Source of the DNA: Bacteroides sp. 519
GTDB lineage: Bacteria > Bacteroidota > Bacteroidia > Bacteroidales > Bacteroidaceae
Direction: 5' to 3'
Length of the DNA: 64,000 nt
NCBI RefSeq assembly: GCF_010500955.1
Contig: NZ_QVMJ01000007.1
Coordinates: 248,001-312,000 of the forward strand
Shown: piece by piece, positions 35,201 through 44,179 of the stretch
How the letters are laid out: each line of letters opens with the position of its first letter
Position numbering within the stretch: position 1 is the stretch's first letter
Made by a program: the position numbers and the translations under genes
Notes under the pieces: model-generated
The model's database searches: none
What the model was told of the DNA's origin: nothing
Seen by the model: only the letters and a program-made list of their open reading frames with translations

Positions 35201-36673
35201 ATGAAGAAAATACTATTAATCATTATTGGGTTTGGTTTGATATCTTGTGCCAAACAAGCACCCTACTCTCCTACTCCATCGCCTAATCCGTGGGAAGATA
35301 ATTATCGTTCTATTTCGCAAATGGAGAATTACCGTCAATGGGGTACCTACAATGTACACGATCCGGCATGTAAGAAGTTCGGCGATTACTATTACATGTA
35401 CTCTACCGATGCCATTTTTGCCGAAAACAAAAAAGAAGCTAAAGAAAAAGGCGTTCCGTTGGGATATATACAGGTACGTCGGTCAAAAGACCTGGTTAAC
35501 TGGGAATTCCAGGGATGGGCTTTTAACGAAATACCCCAAGAAGCAGTAGAATGGGTAAGAAACAATGCCGACGGAAAAGGGGCAACCAATATATGGGCAC
35601 CATACATTATACAGCATAATGACACATACAGGCTATATTACTGTGTATCAGCATTCGGACAGAAAACATCTTATATCGGTTTAGCCGAATCAACCTCGCC
35701 CGAAGGTCCGTGGGAGTTAAAAGGATGTGTGGTAAAAACAAACAAAGAAAGTGTGATGAACGCCATCGACCCCAGCATTATTGTGGACGAAAACGGTAAA
35801 TGGTGGATGCATTACGGTTCTTATTTCGGAGGATTATTCTGTGTAGAACTTAATCCGGAAACAGGACTTGCCAAAACACAAGATGACCAAGGCCATTTGG
35901 TTGCCCGTCGGGCTAATTATAGAAAAGATAATCTTGAGGCTCCCGAAATTGTATATAATCCGGAGTTAAAGGAATATTTTCTCTTCGTTTCTTACGATCC
36001 GCTAATGACTACCTACAATGTACGTGTGGGTAGAGGTAAACAGGCAGAAGGACCTTTCTTTGATTTCAACGAACAGAATTTAAAAGATACAACCAACAAC
36101 TTCCCTATTCTTACGGCTCCTTACCAATTCGACAACCATCCCGGATGGGCAGGAACTGCTCACTGCGGAGTTTTAGAAGATAACGGAAGATACTTTATGT
36201 TTCATCAGGCACGCCTATCTCCACAAAATATGTTGATGGTGTTGCATACACGCGAAGTGTTCTTCAACTCACAAGGCTGGCCTGTTGCTTCGCCCGAAAG
36301 ATATGCAGCAACCCCACAACGTAAATTCGATAGTCGGGATATGGCAGGCGAATGGGAAGTTATCCGTTTAATAGAGCCGTTACATGAACGTCAACTGGAA
36401 GCAGGACAAATTCTCTGGGGCGAGGGCGAGCTGGTGGATGAAGAGTGGAACCGCTCCTTCCACATTGTTCTAACAGAGAAAGGAGAAATTACTGACAGAG
36501 GAACCTGGAAATTCTTGAACGACAAACAGATTATGCAAATTACATTAGATGATGAACCGATTGACGAACTTATTGTATTTGCCGGACAAGACTGGGAAAA
36601 CGAAATGCAAACCATTCTTTTTACCGGATTGGATAAAAATGGAAGATCGGTATGGGGAAAAAGGATAAAATGA
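35201..36673 (+). CDS. GH43 lipoprotein, probable arabinan-degrading enzyme
   Basis: This 490-residue protein has a lipoprotein signal with Cys16 (LISCAKQ). The five-bladed propeller of GH43 has its three acids: Asp54 as base (NVHDPACKK), Asp190 as modulator (NAIDPSI) and Glu246 as acid (LEAPEIV). The WWMHYGSYFGG segment and the long spacing resemble endo-1,5-alpha-arabinanases. A C-terminal domain (about 370-490, MAGEWEVIRLIEP) has the look of the extra beta domain of this group. It is probably anchored at the cell surface or in the periplasm, cutting arabinan into pieces for the GH51 and second GH43 enzyme. Exact specificity is inferred. Confidence 0.87.
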   Translation: MKKILLIIIGFGLISCAKQAPYSPTPSPNPWEDNYRSISQMENYRQWGTYNVHDPACKKFGDYYYMYSTDAIFAENKKEAKEKGVPLGYIQVRRSKDLVNWEFQGWAFNEIPQEAVEWVRNNADGKGATNIWAPYIIQHNDTYRLYYCVSAFGQKTSYIGLAESTSPEGPWELKGCVVKTNKESVMNAIDPSIIVDENGKWWMHYGSYFGGLFCVELNPETGLAKTQDDQGHLVARRANYRKDNLEAPEIVYNPELKEYFLFVSYDPLMTTYNVRVGRGKQAEGPFFDFNEQNLKDTTNNFPILTAPYQFDNHPGWAGTAHCGVLEDNGRYFMFHQARLSPQNMLMVLHTREVFFNSQGWPVASPERYAATPQRKFDSRDMAGEWEVIRLIEPLHERQLEAGQILWGEGELVDEEWNRSFHIVLTEKGEITDRGTWKFLNDKQIMQITLDDEPIDELIVFAGQDWENEMQTILFTGLDKNGRSVWGKRIK

Positions 36674-36729
36674 TTGATTTGAACCCCTATTATGAGACAT
36701 AATTGACCCGGGATTCATTAGGTAAGACT

Positions 36730-36737
36730 TATTTTTG
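36730..36737 (+). promoter_or_regulatory. -7 box before the GH51 gene
   Basis: TATTTTTG at 36730-36737 matches the consensus. If used, the transcript would begin just before the 30-bp foldback at 36751-36828, which would then be a leader hairpin. Confidence 0.4.
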
Positions 36738-36750
36738 CTACAATATATTA

Positions 36751-36828
36751 AAACGCAGATTAACGCGGATTAACGCAGATTAATCTTTTAATATAAAAAT
36801 CTGCGTTAATCCGCGTTAATCTGCGTTT
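36751..36828. repeat. perfect 30-bp foldback in the GH43-GH51 gap
   Basis: The left arm (36751-36780) and right arm (36799-36828) are exact reverse complements around an 18-base AT-rich loop. Each arm has three copies of an ACGCAGATTA-type word, the middle one with CGG for CAG. It lies 30 bases before the GH51 start and could act as a terminator-attenuator or a 5' stabiliser. Confidence 0.9.
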
Positions 36829-36857
36829 CAATATAAACTATTAATAATTCAATAATC

Positions 36858-38840
36858 ATGAGAATGCACAAAGCTCTTTTTACGGCACTGGCTCTTTCTG
36901 TTGGAATAACGGTCAGTGCTCAAACAAACGAAATGGTTATCCAAACCAAAAAACTGGGTGCTCCTATACAATCTACCATGTACGGATTGTTTTTTGAAGA
37001 CATTAACTATGGAGCCGATGGCGGTTTATATGCCGAACTGGTAAAAAACCGTTCTTTTGAGTTTCCACAAAACCTGATGGGTTGGAAAACATTTGGTAAT
37101 GTTAGCTTGCAGGAAGATGGCCCATTTGAACGCAATCCGCATTATGTTCGTTTAGCCAATCCGGAACACGCACACAAAAGAACCGGACTGGAAAACGAGG
37201 GTTTCTTTGGTGTTGGAGTAAAACAAGGTGAAGAATATCGCTTTTCCGTTTGGGCGCGTTTGCCCGAAGGTGGAAAAGAATCTAAAATAAGAGTAGAACT
37301 GGTTAAAACAAACAGCATGGGCGAGCAGCATGGATTTGCTACACAAGATGTTGTTATCAACTCAACCGAGTGGAAAAAGTACCAGGTTATTTTAAAACCC
37401 AATATAACAGAACCCAAATCTGTTCTGCGTATATTTCTGGCTTCGAACACAACAGTTGACCTTGAGCATGTTTCATTGTTTCCTGTTGATACCTGGAAAG
37501 GACACGAAAACGGTTTGCGTAAAGATTTAGCACAGGCATTGGCCGATATTAAACCAGGAGTTTTCCGTTTCCCCGGAGGTTGCATTGTTGAAGGTACCGA
37601 TCTGGAAACCCGTTACGACTGGAAAAAGAGTGTTGGTCCTGTTGAGAACCGTCCGATAAACGAAAACCGTTGGCACTATACATTCCCGCATCGATTCTAT
37701 CCCGACTATTATCAAAGTTATGGTATGGGATTTTATGAATTCTTTTTGTTATCAAAGGAAATTGGAGCTGAACCGCTACCTGTGTTAAGTTGTGGTTTAG
37801 CTTGCCAATTCCAGAACAATAATATGGATGCACATGTACCCACATGCGAATTAGATAGCTACATACAAGATGCTCTCGACTTGATTGAGTTTGCTAACGG
37901 CGATGTATCTACTAAATGGGGAAAACTTCGTGCCGATATGGGACATCCCGAATCATTCAACCTGAAATTTATAGGTATTGGTAACGAGCAATGGGGACCC
38001 GAATATCCCGAACATCTTGAACCGTTTATTAAAGCAATCCGCAAAGCTTATCCTGATATTAAGATTATAGGTAGCTCTGGTCCCGACTCGGAAGGTAAGC
38101 AGTTTGATTACCTGTGGCCGGAGATGAAACGCCTGAAAGCTGATCTTGTTGACGAACACTTCTATCGTCCGGAGAAATGGTTCCTTGAGCAAGGCGCACG
38201 TTACGACAACTATGACCGCAAAGGACCGAAGGTATTTGCCGGAGAGTATGCTTGCCATGGTAAAGGAAAGAAATGGAACCACTTCAATGCCGCTTTATTG
38301 GAAGCTGCTTTCATGACAGGTTTGGAACGCAATGCCGACATTGTTCACATGGCTACTTATGCACCGTTGTTTGCTCATGTCGAAGGCTGGCAATGGCGTC
38401 CGGATATGATATGGTTCGATAACCTGAACTGTGTTCGCACTGTTAGCTATTATGTACAACAGTTGTTCGCACTGAACAAAGGTAGTCATACCCTGAATTT
38501 AACAATGAACAATAAGAATGTTACAGGAGCCGAGGGTCAGAACGGATTGTTTGCAAGCGCAGTATGGGAAGAAGCCGATCAAACTTACATTGTAAAGGTG
38601 GCTAACACTTCTAATAATTCGCAGCCCATAACATTGAACTTCAGCGGATTGAAGAAAAACAATAAACTATCGAATGGTGTATGTATTAAATTACGCTCAC
38701 AGGATTTGGATAAGGATAACACAATAGAAAATCCTGATGCTATTGTTCCACAAGAAAGCAACGTGTCTATAGACGGACATATCTTTAATGCTGAATTGGA
38801 ACCACATACATTTACTGTTTACAAATTTGAAAAGAGGTAA
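36858..38840 (+). CDS. GH51 alpha-L-arabinofuranosidase, exported
   Basis: This 660-residue enzyme has a signal peptide ending in VSAQ. A carbohydrate-binding-like domain (about 75-205) is inserted early, then the catalytic barrel follows. The acid/base is Glu377 (IGIGNEQWGPEY) and the nucleophile is Glu463 (VFAGEYACHG). FGLFFEDINYG-like and VFRFPGGCIVEG signatures of GH51 are present (here YGLFFEDINYGADGG). It releases terminal arabinofuranose from arabinan or arabinoxylan. It lies between two GH43 genes under the divergent hybrid regulator, which supports a pectic arabinan role. No SusCD pair is directly attached. Confidence 0.95.
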   Translation: MRMHKALFTALALSVGITVSAQTNEMVIQTKKLGAPIQSTMYGLFFEDINYGADGGLYAELVKNRSFEFPQNLMGWKTFGNVSLQEDGPFERNPHYVRLANPEHAHKRTGLENEGFFGVGVKQGEEYRFSVWARLPEGGKESKIRVELVKTNSMGEQHGFATQDVVINSTEWKKYQVILKPNITEPKSVLRIFLASNTTVDLEHVSLFPVDTWKGHENGLRKDLAQALADIKPGVFRFPGGCIVEGTDLETRYDWKKSVGPVENRPINENRWHYTFPHRFYPDYYQSYGMGFYEFFLLSKEIGAEPLPVLSCGLACQFQNNNMDAHVPTCELDSYIQDALDLIEFANGDVSTKWGKLRADMGHPESFNLKFIGIGNEQWGPEYPEHLEPFIKAIRKAYPDIKIIGSSGPDSEGKQFDYLWPEMKRLKADLVDEHFYRPEKWFLEQGARYDNYDRKGPKVFAGEYACHGKGKKWNHFNAALLEAAFMTGLERNADIVHMATYAPLFAHVEGWQWRPDMIWFDNLNCVRTVSYYVQQLFALNKGSHTLNLTMNNKNVTGAEGQNGLFASAVWEEADQTYIVKVANTSNNSQPITLNFSGLKKNNKLSNGVCIKLRSQDLDKDNTIENPDAIVPQESNVSIDGHIFNAELEPHTFTVYKFEKR

Positions 38841-38876
38841 AGAAAGTCTCACTCTACCTCCTTTTTAAAAAAAAGA

Positions 38877-39857
38877 ATGATGAAAAGAATAATAGGTAAA
38901 TTAGTTTTGTTTTCAGTTGCATTGATAGCCCATTCCGGGCTATCAGCGCAAACCGATACAACATTTATTGCAAGCGGAAACCCTATCGTAAAATATAAAT
39001 ATACTGCCGATCCGGCTGCACTGGTACATAAAGACAAACTCTACGTGTATGCAGGCCATGATGAATGCCCACCACCCCACAATCACTATTTATTAAACGA
39101 ATGGCTGGTATTCTCTACTTCGGACATGAATACATGGACCGAACACCCGGTACCCTTGCGGGCTGCGGATTTCAGTTGGGCAAAAGGCGAAGCATGGGCA
39201 AGCCAGGTAATAGAGAAAAATGGAAAGTTCTACTGGTACGTAACTGTAGAACACAAAGATATCCCTGGTAAATCAATAGGTATAGCAACCAGCGACTCAC
39301 CGATAGGGCCATTTAAAGATGCTTTAGGTAAAGCACTGATAACGAATAACATGACTACCCAATACACTTCAATTGGTTGGGACGATATAGACCCTACTGT
39401 TTATATTGATGACGATGGGCAGGCATATCTTTTCTGGGGGAATACACAATGTTATTATGCCAAACTTAAAGATAACATGATTGAACTGGATAGTGCGATT
39501 ATGCCAGTAAAGTTACCCCGCTTTACCGAAGCTCCATGGATTCATAAACATGGCGATTGGTATTATTTATCGTATGCTTCGGAGTTCCCCGAAAAAATAT
39601 GTTATGCCATGAGCAAGAACATCAACGGACCATGGGAGTACAAAGGTATATTGAATGAAATTGCCGGAAACTCGAATACAAATCATCAGGCAATTCTTGA
39701 ATTTAAAAACGAGTGGTATTTTATTTACCATAATGGTGCAATAAATACCCACGGAGGAAGTTTTCGTAGGTCTTTTTGTGTAGATCGATTATATTATAAC
39801 GAAGATGGAACCATGAAACGTGTCGTGATGACTACGGAAGGTGCCCAAGGTAAATGA
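38877..39857 (+). CDS. GH43 enzyme, probable arabinofuranosidase or xylosidase
   Basis: This 326-residue exported protein consists of a signal peptide (cut near LSAQ) and a single GH43 propeller. The catalytic residues are Asp45 (YTADPAALV), Asp172 (DIDPTVYID) and Glu218 (FTEAPWIHK). The motif YAGHDECPPPHNHYLLNEW near the N-terminus is typical of subfamilies acting on short arabino- or xylo-oligosaccharides. It starts 36 bases after the GH51 stop and looks co-transcribed. A second ATG is directly adjacent, so the start could be one codon later. Confidence 0.9.
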   Translation: MMKRIIGKLVLFSVALIAHSGLSAQTDTTFIASGNPIVKYKYTADPAALVHKDKLYVYAGHDECPPPHNHYLLNEWLVFSTSDMNTWTEHPVPLRAADFSWAKGEAWASQVIEKNGKFYWYVTVEHKDIPGKSIGIATSDSPIGPFKDALGKALITNNMTTQYTSIGWDDIDPTVYIDDDGQAYLFWGNTQCYYAKLKDNMIELDSAIMPVKLPRFTEAPWIHKHGDWYYLSYASEFPEKICYAMSKNINGPWEYKGILNEIAGNSNTNHQAILEFKNEWYFIYHNGAINTHGGSFRRSFCVDRLYYNEDGTMKRVVMTTEGAQGK

Positions 39858-39889
39858 TTAATTGGGATTAATTAGGTTAGTTAATGTGA

Positions 39890-39917
39890 AACAGAGGATT
39901 ATTATTTATCCTCTGTT
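39890..39917. terminator. two-way terminator overlapping the orphan gene's last codons
   Basis: AACAGAGGAT (39890-39899) pairs perfectly with ATCCTCTGTT (39908-39917), and TTTTTT follows on the plus strand. The right arm encodes the last residues (KTEDK) of the convergent minus-strand gene, so the hairpin is an inverted copy of that gene's end. Confidence 0.8.
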
Positions 39918-40357
39918 TTTTCTATTTTTGAGATAACGTCTTCTAAAGTTCTTTTTATTTTTTCATATTGTAAACAATCCTCTATATCAAAATAATCATC
40001 TTTATTAGGATAATAAATAAGAGGCACTTCTGCTAGTTTCAATAAATCAGAATCAAACAATAACCTACCTGAGTTTTCTATATCAATTGAATAGGTATCA
40101 CCCCTTTGTTCAAACAATTCATAATGAGACAAGTCGCCTTTAAGAAACTGCATTAACACCTGAGGAGTTACTCGGTAAACAAGCCATCTGTTGCATTTAT
40201 TATCTCTATCTACCCAATCAAAAATATATAAATGATTATACCTATCTTGGTACAGACTCAGTAAAGGACCTTCAAAATACACCAAATCACCTATTCTTAG
40301 AATGTCTTTAACATTCAGCTCATTGTTTTTGCCGCTATATGTTGACAAAGTTTCCAT
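39902..40357 (-). CDS. orphan hypothetical protein, second of a pair
   Basis: I do not recognise this family with certainty. The start at 40357 gives 151 residues; an ATG three codons upstream is an alternative, and either overlaps the end of the preceding gene. It is soluble, acidic and without signal or membrane segment. The central segment (YFEGPLLSLYQDRYNHLYIFDWVD) followed by RWLVYRVTPQVLMQFL resembles small DUF6575-like proteins found beside mobile or defence genes, but that is from memory. Translational coupling to its neighbour suggests that the two act together. Lower-GC, AT-rich codons set the pair apart from the surrounding core genes. Confidence 0.65.
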   Translation of the reverse strand: METLSTYSGKNNELNVKDILRIGDLVYFEGPLLSLYQDRYNHLYIFDWVDRDNKCNRWLVYRVTPQVLMQFLKGDLSHYELFEQRGDTYSIDIENSGRLLFDSDLLKLAEVPLIYYPNKDDYFDIEDCLQYEKIKRTLEDVISKIEKTEDK

Positions 40358-40805
40358 CTTGATCAATTATACATAAAACATCTGTAATATTGTCTTCTAA
40401 TTCTACATCATGATACTCATAAAATGTAAAATGTCCCTGTTTGTTGGGTTCATTACCTATTCCATCTTTTTCTTCCAATCTTAATGTGGCAATTGAATCT
40501 CCTTTATCTTCTAAGAACATCTCCTTTTGATGGCTCCGGAACTTGTTGTACAAAGCCTTGTATCTTTTAAATGAGTTTTCAAAACTATCAAAAATTGATA
40601 GTCCGTAACCCAAACAAAGTTTATCTGTTTCATCCAGTAATCTGGCAGGAGGATCTGATATCAAGTTTAGAGGTAAAAAATTTGTTTCCTTCAATGGACT
40701 ATGAACCCAACGATAGCCATTCTTGCGTATTTCTGTAAAACCCTCCCAATCAAAATCGGGATAATGTGAAAGATATTCCTGATATTTTAATTTTTTCCCT
40801 TTCAT
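40335..40805 (-). CDS. orphan hypothetical protein, first of a pair
   Basis: The start at 40805 (MKGKKLKYQEYL) gives 156 residues; the longer reading begins inside the promoter. No family is recognised. The protein is soluble and polar, with conspicuous aromatic stretches (YPDFDWEGFTEIRKNGYRW) and an acidic C-terminus. A TATCTTTG box on the minus strand (40815-40822) is only about ten bases before the start, so the mRNA would have almost no leader. Its end overlaps the start of the next gene by about 23 bases. The coupled pair could be a toxin-antitoxin-like or immunity unit, but nothing in the sequence proves it. Confidence 0.65.
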   Translation of the reverse strand: MKGKKLKYQEYLSHYPDFDWEGFTEIRKNGYRWVHSPLKETNFLPLNLISDPPARLLDETDKLCLGYGLSIFDSFENSFKRYKALYNKFRSHQKEMFLEDKGDSIATLRLEEKDGIGNEPNKQGHFTFYEYHDVELEDNITDVLCIIDQDGNFVNI

Positions 40806-40831
40806 TATATAGAGCAAAGATACTTAATTAA

Positions 40832-40861
40832 TTGATAATCTAAAATTATTCCCTATCTTTG
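40832..40861 (+). promoter_or_regulatory. promoter for rpsP
   Basis: TTG at 40832-40834, a 19-base spacer and TATCTTTG at 40854-40861 form a good Bacteroidota promoter, about 60 bases before the start. The same gap has the minus-strand TATCTTTG box of the orphan pair. Confidence 0.75.
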
Positions 40862-40922
40862 CGCCGCTATTACGAGTTGATAGCATTATTCAAATCAATA
40901 ATAATTAAAACATTTATTTAAA

Positions 40923-41477
40923 ATGGCAACTAAAATCAGATTGCAAAGACACGGACGTAAAAGTTATGCTTTTTATTCTATCGTCGTTGCAGACAGTAGA
41001 GCACCACGTGATGGTAAATTTATTGAGAAACTCGGTACTTATAACCCAAACACCGACCCTGCTACAATAGATTTGAATTTCGAAAAAGCACTTTCATGGG
41101 TTATGAAAGGTGCACAACCAACTGACACAGCACGTAACATCCTTTCTCGCGAAGGTGTTTACATGAAGAAACACCTCCTTGGTGGTGTTGCTAAAGGTGC
41201 ATTTGGTGAAGCCGAAGCTGAAGCTAAATTCGAAGCATGGAAGAAAAACAAACAAGAAGGTCTTGCTAGTTTGAAAGCCAAACAAGATGAAGCAAAGAAA
41301 GCAGAAGCTAAAGCACGTCTTGATGCTGAAAAGAAAGTAAACGAAGCTAAAGCTAAAGAACTTGCTGAGAAAAAAGCTGCTGAAGAAGCTGCTAAGAAAG
41401 CTGAAGAAGCTCCTGCAGAAGAAGCTGCACCTGCAGAACCTGCAGAAGAGGCTGCTCCTGAAGCTGCTGCCGAATAA
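40923..41477 (+). CDS. rpsP: 30S ribosomal protein S16 with long charged tail
   Basis: The first ~85 residues are S16 ([53 protein letters not shown]). S16 is about 80-90 residues in most bacteria. Here a tail extends it to 184 residues. The tail is a K/E/A-rich helix-former (about 95-155) followed by a low-complexity [16 protein letters not shown] end. Extended S16 tails are common in Bacteroidota. The repetitive GAAGCTGC-type codons are the likely source of length variation. The gene has its own promoter and terminator and is not in an rpsP-rimM-trmD operon. Confidence 0.96.
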   Translation: MATKIRLQRHGRKSYAFYSIVVADSRAPRDGKFIEKLGTYNPNTDPATIDLNFEKALSWVMKGAQPTDTARNILSREGVYMKKHLLGGVAKGAFGEAEAEAKFEAWKKNKQEGLASLKAKQDEAKKAEAKARLDAEKKVNEAKAKELAEKKAAEEAAKKAEEAPAEEAAPAEPAEEAAPEAAAE

Positions 41478-41521
41478 GTACGGCAAACATTACTCATTAA
41501 GAAATGAGAAACGAATGATAA

Positions 41522-41556
41522 AATCCTCTCCGGGCTTCCCGAAGAGGATTTTTTTT
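41522..41556 (+). terminator. intrinsic terminator of rpsP
   Basis: AATCCTCT (41522-41529) pairs with AGAGGATT (41543-41550), with an inner CGGG/CCCG step, followed by a T-run. A standard strong terminator. Confidence 0.9.
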
Positions 41557-41653
41557 GCTTTATGATTTATTACTTTAAAATATTTTTAAGAGACTTCATG
41601 GAGCTAATAACTACATATTTTGTAAGTTTGCAGCTTACAATCAAAACACATGT

Positions 41654-43012
41654 ATGAAAACTAAATACATATTACTTTTTATTCTTGCTATTACGTTTGT
41701 TTCTTGTGGAGAAGACAGAAGAAAAGAGTATGCACCACGAATCAATGCAAACAAATGGATTGTAGAGGTAATGCGCGATAACTATTACTGGCACGAAGAT
41801 ATTCCGGAAGACAACAAACTGAACTTTTATAGTGTCCCTTCTATTTTCTTCCCAACACTATTGTCGTCGAAAGATGGGAAAAGTGGTAGCCGCTACTCCA
41901 CAATGGAAGATTTATCTGAAGTTGAAACTACAACAACCCGTAGTACCGAAGAGGTTACTTATGGTATGGAACTCAGTTTTATAACAGACAAGAATAAAAC
42001 CAAAACATATTTAGCACGGGTACTTTATGTTTTAGAAGATTCACCTGCAAAAGAAGCAGGCTTGAAACGGGGCGACTGGATTTTCTCGGTCGATGGAGCA
42101 GCCATTAATGCAAATAATACAAAGAAATTAATAACAGGGAGTAATATAACTGTTGAAGTAGGCACAATTGACGAAGAGATGCTTCCGGTTACCAAAGAAC
42201 CTGTAGAGATTCCGGCCGCACGCAGCATGCTGAATAATCCGGTTTTTTATCATAACACCTACCAAAGAGGCAGCAAAAAAATTGGATATCTGGTTTATAA
42301 CTCTTTTGTATCGGGCGAAGATAACGATACTAGATATTTAGAGGAGCTTAGTAACATATCGAACGAATTTAAAACCGAAAATGTAACAGAGGTGGTTTTA
42401 GACTTACGATATAATCTGGGGGGAGAATTAAATCGCCCTGTACCTTTATTATGCTCTATGTTTGCTCCGGAAGCAGTTATGGGCAGCCTCATGGGAACTG
42501 TAAAGTACAATGAATTTAACCAGGATAAAAACTGGACATTATCATTCTTAGAGGAGCATTTAAACGGTGGTTCAAATCTGAACTTAAGCAACATTTATAT
42601 TCTAACAGGTAGCTACACTGCATCTGCATCTGAGGCTGTAATCAACTTCCTGAATCCTTATATGAAAGTGACTTTGATTGGAGCAAAAACTGTTGGTAAA
42701 AATGTAGGCTCACAAGAGTTCACAAATACCGAAGAGTTCCCTCAAATAATACTGCAACCCATTGTGTGCCAAATATTCAATTCGGAAGAGAAATCGGATT
42801 ATGCATCAGGTTTTACACCTGAATACCTTATTGATGAGTCTAAACAAGACATGAAGGAGTTGGGTGATCCGGAAGAATTATTATTAGCTACCGCTTTATC
42901 AATTATCGATGGTACCTATACCGAGTCGGAAACTCCGGAAACTCGCTCGGCTTTTGATACTTACAGAAGTACATTAGAAAGGAAATCCCAGACTTTGAAA
43001 GTTGAAAATTGA
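41654..43012 (+). CDS. S41-family (C-terminal processing) peptidase lipoprotein
   Basis: This 452-residue lipoprotein (Cys18, ITFVSCGED) has a short N-terminal helical domain and a PDZ domain (about 105-175, DSPAKEAGLKRGDWIFSVDG). A tail-specific protease core follows with DLRYNLGGE, the nucleophile segment TGSYTASASEAV (Ser324 most likely) and the lysine segment TVGKNVG (Lys349). It probably degrades or processes envelope proteins in the periplasm. A TAAGTTTG box at 41623-41630 may be its -7 element. The terminal residues LKVEN and the stop are encoded by the first unit of a GTTGAAAATTGAAA repeat, so the C-terminus appears remodelled by the foldback. Confidence 0.9.
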   Translation: MKTKYILLFILAITFVSCGEDRRKEYAPRINANKWIVEVMRDNYYWHEDIPEDNKLNFYSVPSIFFPTLLSSKDGKSGSRYSTMEDLSEVETTTTRSTEEVTYGMELSFITDKNKTKTYLARVLYVLEDSPAKEAGLKRGDWIFSVDGAAINANNTKKLITGSNITVEVGTIDEEMLPVTKEPVEIPAARSMLNNPVFYHNTYQRGSKKIGYLVYNSFVSGEDNDTRYLEELSNISNEFKTENVTEVVLDLRYNLGGELNRPVPLLCSMFAPEAVMGSLMGTVKYNEFNQDKNWTLSFLEEHLNGGSNLNLSNIYILTGSYTASASEAVINFLNPYMKVTLIGAKTVGKNVGSQEFTNTEEFPQIILQPIVCQIFNSEEKSDYASGFTPEYLIDESKQDMKELGDPEELLLATALSIIDGTYTESETPETRSAFDTYRSTLERKSQTLKVEN

Positions 43013-43064
43013 AAGTTGAAAATTGAAAATTACCATGCGGCATGGTAATTTTCAACTTTCAATT
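42994..43064. repeat. GTTGAAAATT foldback with CATGCGGCATG apex
   Basis: GAAAATTACCATGC (43025-43038) and GCATGGTAATTTTC (43040-43053) are perfect 14-bp arms around one G, flanked by more TTGAAAGTTGAAAAT words. It starts inside the S41 protease gene and sits between convergent genes (pdxA on the other side), so it may end both transcripts. Confidence 0.9.
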
Positions 43065-43066
43065 AT

Positions 43067-44179
43067 CTACATTAGCGTGTGCTCGCTATCATCATCAATA
43101 GTATCAAGCTTAAGTTTATCACTATCATCCCGCTTTTCGTAATACTGTTTTCTTAAAGGATTTTTATGTGCTTCAGCATCTCTCAAGCGGTTACGGAAAA
43201 CATCAATAGCTACATATATTGCCTGACGGAAAGAATCTTCGGAAGCTTCACCTTTTCCGGCAATATCATAGGCTGTTCCATGTGCGGGTGATGTACGAAC
43301 AATAGGTAATCCGGCAGTGAAATTCACTCCATCCTCCATTGCTACGGTTTTAAATGCAACCAACCCCTGGTCATGGTACATGGCCAATATTCCGTCGAAA
43401 TTAGTAAAGTTGCCCGATCCCATAAAGCCATCGGCCGGATAAGGACCATAACACAGAATGTTTTGTGCAACCATTTCTTCTATTGCTGGAATAATAATTT
43501 CTTGTTCTTCCATGCCAATCACACCTTCGTCGCCAGCATGCGGATTTAGAGACAGTATAGCAATACGGGGACTGCCAATACCAAAGTCCTGACGCAATGT
43601 ATTATGGAATATCTGAATTTTCTCCTGAATAAGTTCCTTGGTTACTGTAGGTGCTACATCTTTTAAAGGGATATGACCGGTAACAAGTGCCACCCTGAAA
43701 TCACCTTTCATTAATATCATCAATGATTTATTGCCATCGCCTACTGCATTCTCAATATACTCGGTATGTCCTGGAAACGAAAAACTTTCCGATTGTATAG
43801 TATGTTTATTTATTGGTGCAGTTACCAGTACATCAATTAAACCGGCTCTGTAATCTTCAAGAGCTTTTTCTAATGCAGATAGGGCTGCTTTTCCGGCTTC
43901 TACATCAGGCTTTGAATATTCTACTTTTATCTCGTCGCCTGTACAATTTATAATGCTTAATTTATTATAGCTGGCTTCGGATGCAGAATTTATTATACTG
44001 AAATTGGTTGGTAAATCCAATGACTTCCTGTGGTAGGCTGCCACCTTGGGCGATCCGTAGATGATAGGTGTACATAATTCTAACATTGCATTATCGGCAA
44101 ATGTTTTTAAAATTACTTCATATCCTACCCCGTTTATATCGCCCTGACTTATACCAACTCTTATTTTATTTTCTTCCAT
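43067..44179 (-). CDS. pdxA: 4-hydroxythreonine-4-phosphate dehydrogenase
   Basis: The start at 44179 (MEENKIRVGISQGDINGVGYEV) matches the family. The ATG at 44206 would add nine residues from a TTTGAGTTTT repeat-like leader. The enzyme oxidises 4-phosphohydroxy-L-threonine in the DXP-dependent route to pyridoxal phosphate. Metal and substrate motifs are present: FPGHTEY, LSLNPHAGDEG, AMYHDQGLVAFK and TSPAHGTAYDIAGKG. Length is about 370 residues, slightly longer than the E. coli enzyme because of a C-terminal charged tail. It is followed on the same strand by nothing and preceded by the DUF4837 gene. Confidence 0.95.
   Translation of the reverse strand: MEENKIRVGISQGDINGVGYEVILKTFADNAMLELCTPIIYGSPKVAAYHRKSLDLPTNFSIINSASEASYNKLSIINCTGDEIKVEYSKPDVEAGKAALSALEKALEDYRAGLIDVLVTAPINKHTIQSESFSFPGHTEYIENAVGDGNKSLMILMKGDFRVALVTGHIPLKDVAPTVTKELIQEKIQIFHNTLRQDFGIGSPRIAILSLNPHAGDEGVIGMEEQEIIIPAIEEMVAQNILCYGPYPADGFMGSGNFTNFDGILAMYHDQGLVAFKTVAMEDGVNFTAGLPIVRTSPAHGTAYDIAGKGEASEDSFRQAIYVAIDVFRNRLRDAEAHKNPLRKQYYEKRDDSDKLKLDTIDDDSEHTLM

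Noticed and set aside
41094..41497. Minus-strand open frames across rpsP
   Set aside because: They are shadows of the repetitive alanine/glutamate codons of the S16 tail, giving serine/phenylalanine-rich nonsense.
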